Assembly: GCA_964616465.1 (NCBI GenBank)
Contig: CAZTTO010000015.1
Coordinates: 1-64,000 of the forward strand
Length of the DNA: 64,000 nucleotides
Source of the DNA: JAFLBI01 sp964616465
Lineage (GTDB): Bacteria; Bacteroidota; Bacteroidia; Chitinophagales; Chitinophagaceae
Direction of reading: 5' to 3'
Below the pieces are notes generated by a model, which was not told the DNA's origin, ran no database searches, and was given only the letters and a program-made list of their open reading frames with translations. Positions 63,325-64,000 of this stretch are shown here, one piece after another. The translations under genes and the position numbers were made by a program. The stretch's first letter is position 1, and every line of letters begins with the position of its first letter.

Positions 63325-64000
63325 CTACACATCAATCTTCGCGTATTTCGCATTTGCTTCGATGAACTCACGACGAGGCGCTACTTCATCACCCATCAAC
63401 ATACTGAAAATACGATCTGCTTCTGCAGCACTATCAATAGTTACTTGCTTTAAAGTTCTTCTAGATGGATCCATAGTAGTTTCCCAAAGCTGTTCAGCAT
63501 TCATTTCACCAAGACCCTTATAACGCTGTGTGGTAACACTGTTCTCCTTTCCATCGCCAAGTTTCTCAATCAGTGCTTTACGTTGCTCTTCATTATAAGC
63601 ATAAGCTTGCTCCTTACCTTTTTTCACCAAATACAATGGTGGTTGTGCTAAGTATACATACCCCTGCTCTACCATTTCTTTTAGATAACGAAAAATGAAT
63701 GTAAGAATAAGTGTAGCAATGTGGCTACCATCCACATCAGCATCCGTCATAATAATGAGCTTGTGATAGCGAAGCTTTGATAAGTTCAATGCTTTTGGAT
63801 CTTCAGGTGTTCCTACTGTTACACCCAAAGCCGTGTACATATTTCTAATTTCTTCGTTCTCATAAATCTTGTGCTCCATGGCTTTCTCCACGTTCAAGAT
63901 TTTACCACGCAAAGGCATAATTGCTTGGAAAGAACGATCACGCCCCTGTTTTGCAGTTCCGCCAGCACTATCTCCCTCCACCAGGTATAACTCACATTTT
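63325..64000 (-). CDS. gyrB: DNA gyrase subunit B, 3' part (cut by window edge)
   Basis: 225 codons of the C-terminal part are in the window, from KCELYLVEGDSAGG onward. The TOPRIM motifs EGDSAGGTAKQGRDR, MTDADVDGSHIATL and the late YKGLGEMNAEQLWETTMDP are intact, and the protein ends EANAKYAKIDV. It is GyrB rather than ParE by the PLYLVKKGKEQAYAYNEEQ stretch (noted by PLYLVKKGK) and the ending. It supercoils DNA with GyrA. The N-terminal ATPase lies beyond 64000. Confidence 0.95.
   Translation of the reverse strand, partial: KCELYLVEGDSAGGTAKQGRDRSFQAIMPLRGKILNVEKAMEHKIYENEEIRNMYTALGVTVGTPEDPKALNLSKLRYHKLIIMTDADVDGSHIATLILTFIFRYLKEMVEQGYVYLAQPPLYLVKKGKEQAYAYNEEQRKALIEKLGDGKENSVTTQRYKGLGEMNAEQLWETTMDPSRRTLKQVTIDSAAEADRIFSMLMGDEVAPRREFIEANAKYAKIDV

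Overview
The window reads as chromosome of a low-GC member of the Bacteroidetes, probably family Chitinophagaceae (inference). Support: three TonB-dependent receptors, two with an N-terminal carboxypeptidase-regulatory-like domain; promoters matching the Bacteroidetes -7 box TAnnTTTG; almost no Shine-Dalgarno sequences; DUF6443/RHS proteins; and single-copy housekeeping genes (prfA, glyQS, mfd, gyrB) of Bacteroidetes type. No rRNA, tRNA, CRISPR array, IS element or prophage was recognised.

Layout. 1-13.3 kb is an AT-rich accessory region. A minus-strand operon runs from two paralogous secreted proteins with coiled-coil tails (10.9-8.6 kb) through a large RHS-associated surface protein (8.6-5.5 kb) to a 1499-residue RHS protein (5.5-1.0 kb). 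That protein has a distinct 251-residue C-terminal tip, followed at once by a small two-helix membrane protein, which fits a polymorphic toxin/immunity pair. Around it lie a tandem 64-bp repeat, an attC-like folded repeat, an orphan LuxR-type response regulator, a long inverted repeat and a 47-residue Ser/Lys/Ala-rich gene. 13.3-18 kb holds a TonB receptor and a secreted protein with a possible caspase-like C-terminus.

18-29.3 kb looks like a phosphate-acquisition region: PhoB/PhoR-like two-component pair, TonB receptor plus beta-helix lipoprotein, a Pit-family transporter with a long cytoplasmic tail, a DUF47 (PhoU-like) protein and a classical Pit permease. The divergent promoters of the receptor and the first transporter carry the same 20-bp direct-repeat element (17/20 identical, 11-bp period), a candidate Pho box. 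29.3-37.8 kb is ordinary chromosome: galE, prfA, D-aminoacylase, a serine hydrolase, a fused E1 alpha-beta dehydrogenase and a BI-1 family membrane protein.

37.8-47.8 kb looks like a zinc-limitation region: a COG0523 GTPase, two small proteins and a MerC-like protein on one strand; a MacB/LolCDE-like ABC exporter with a His-rich loop and a CxxC secreted protein on the other; and a DUF3526 ABC-2 operon ending in a Tat-type alkaline phosphatase. Two promoters, 8 kb apart, share the palindrome TGCAA-N5-TTGCA, a candidate Zur box. 47.8-64 kb contains a NodB deacetylase, korA without korB, an OprC/NosA-type copper receptor with a Cys-rich partner, a polysaccharide flippase, a di-haem peroxidase, arfB, dtd, a MazG-like gene, glyQS, a Cys-less alkyltransferase-like protein, a ferredoxin-NADP reductase-like protein, mfd and the 3' end of gyrB, cut by the window edge.
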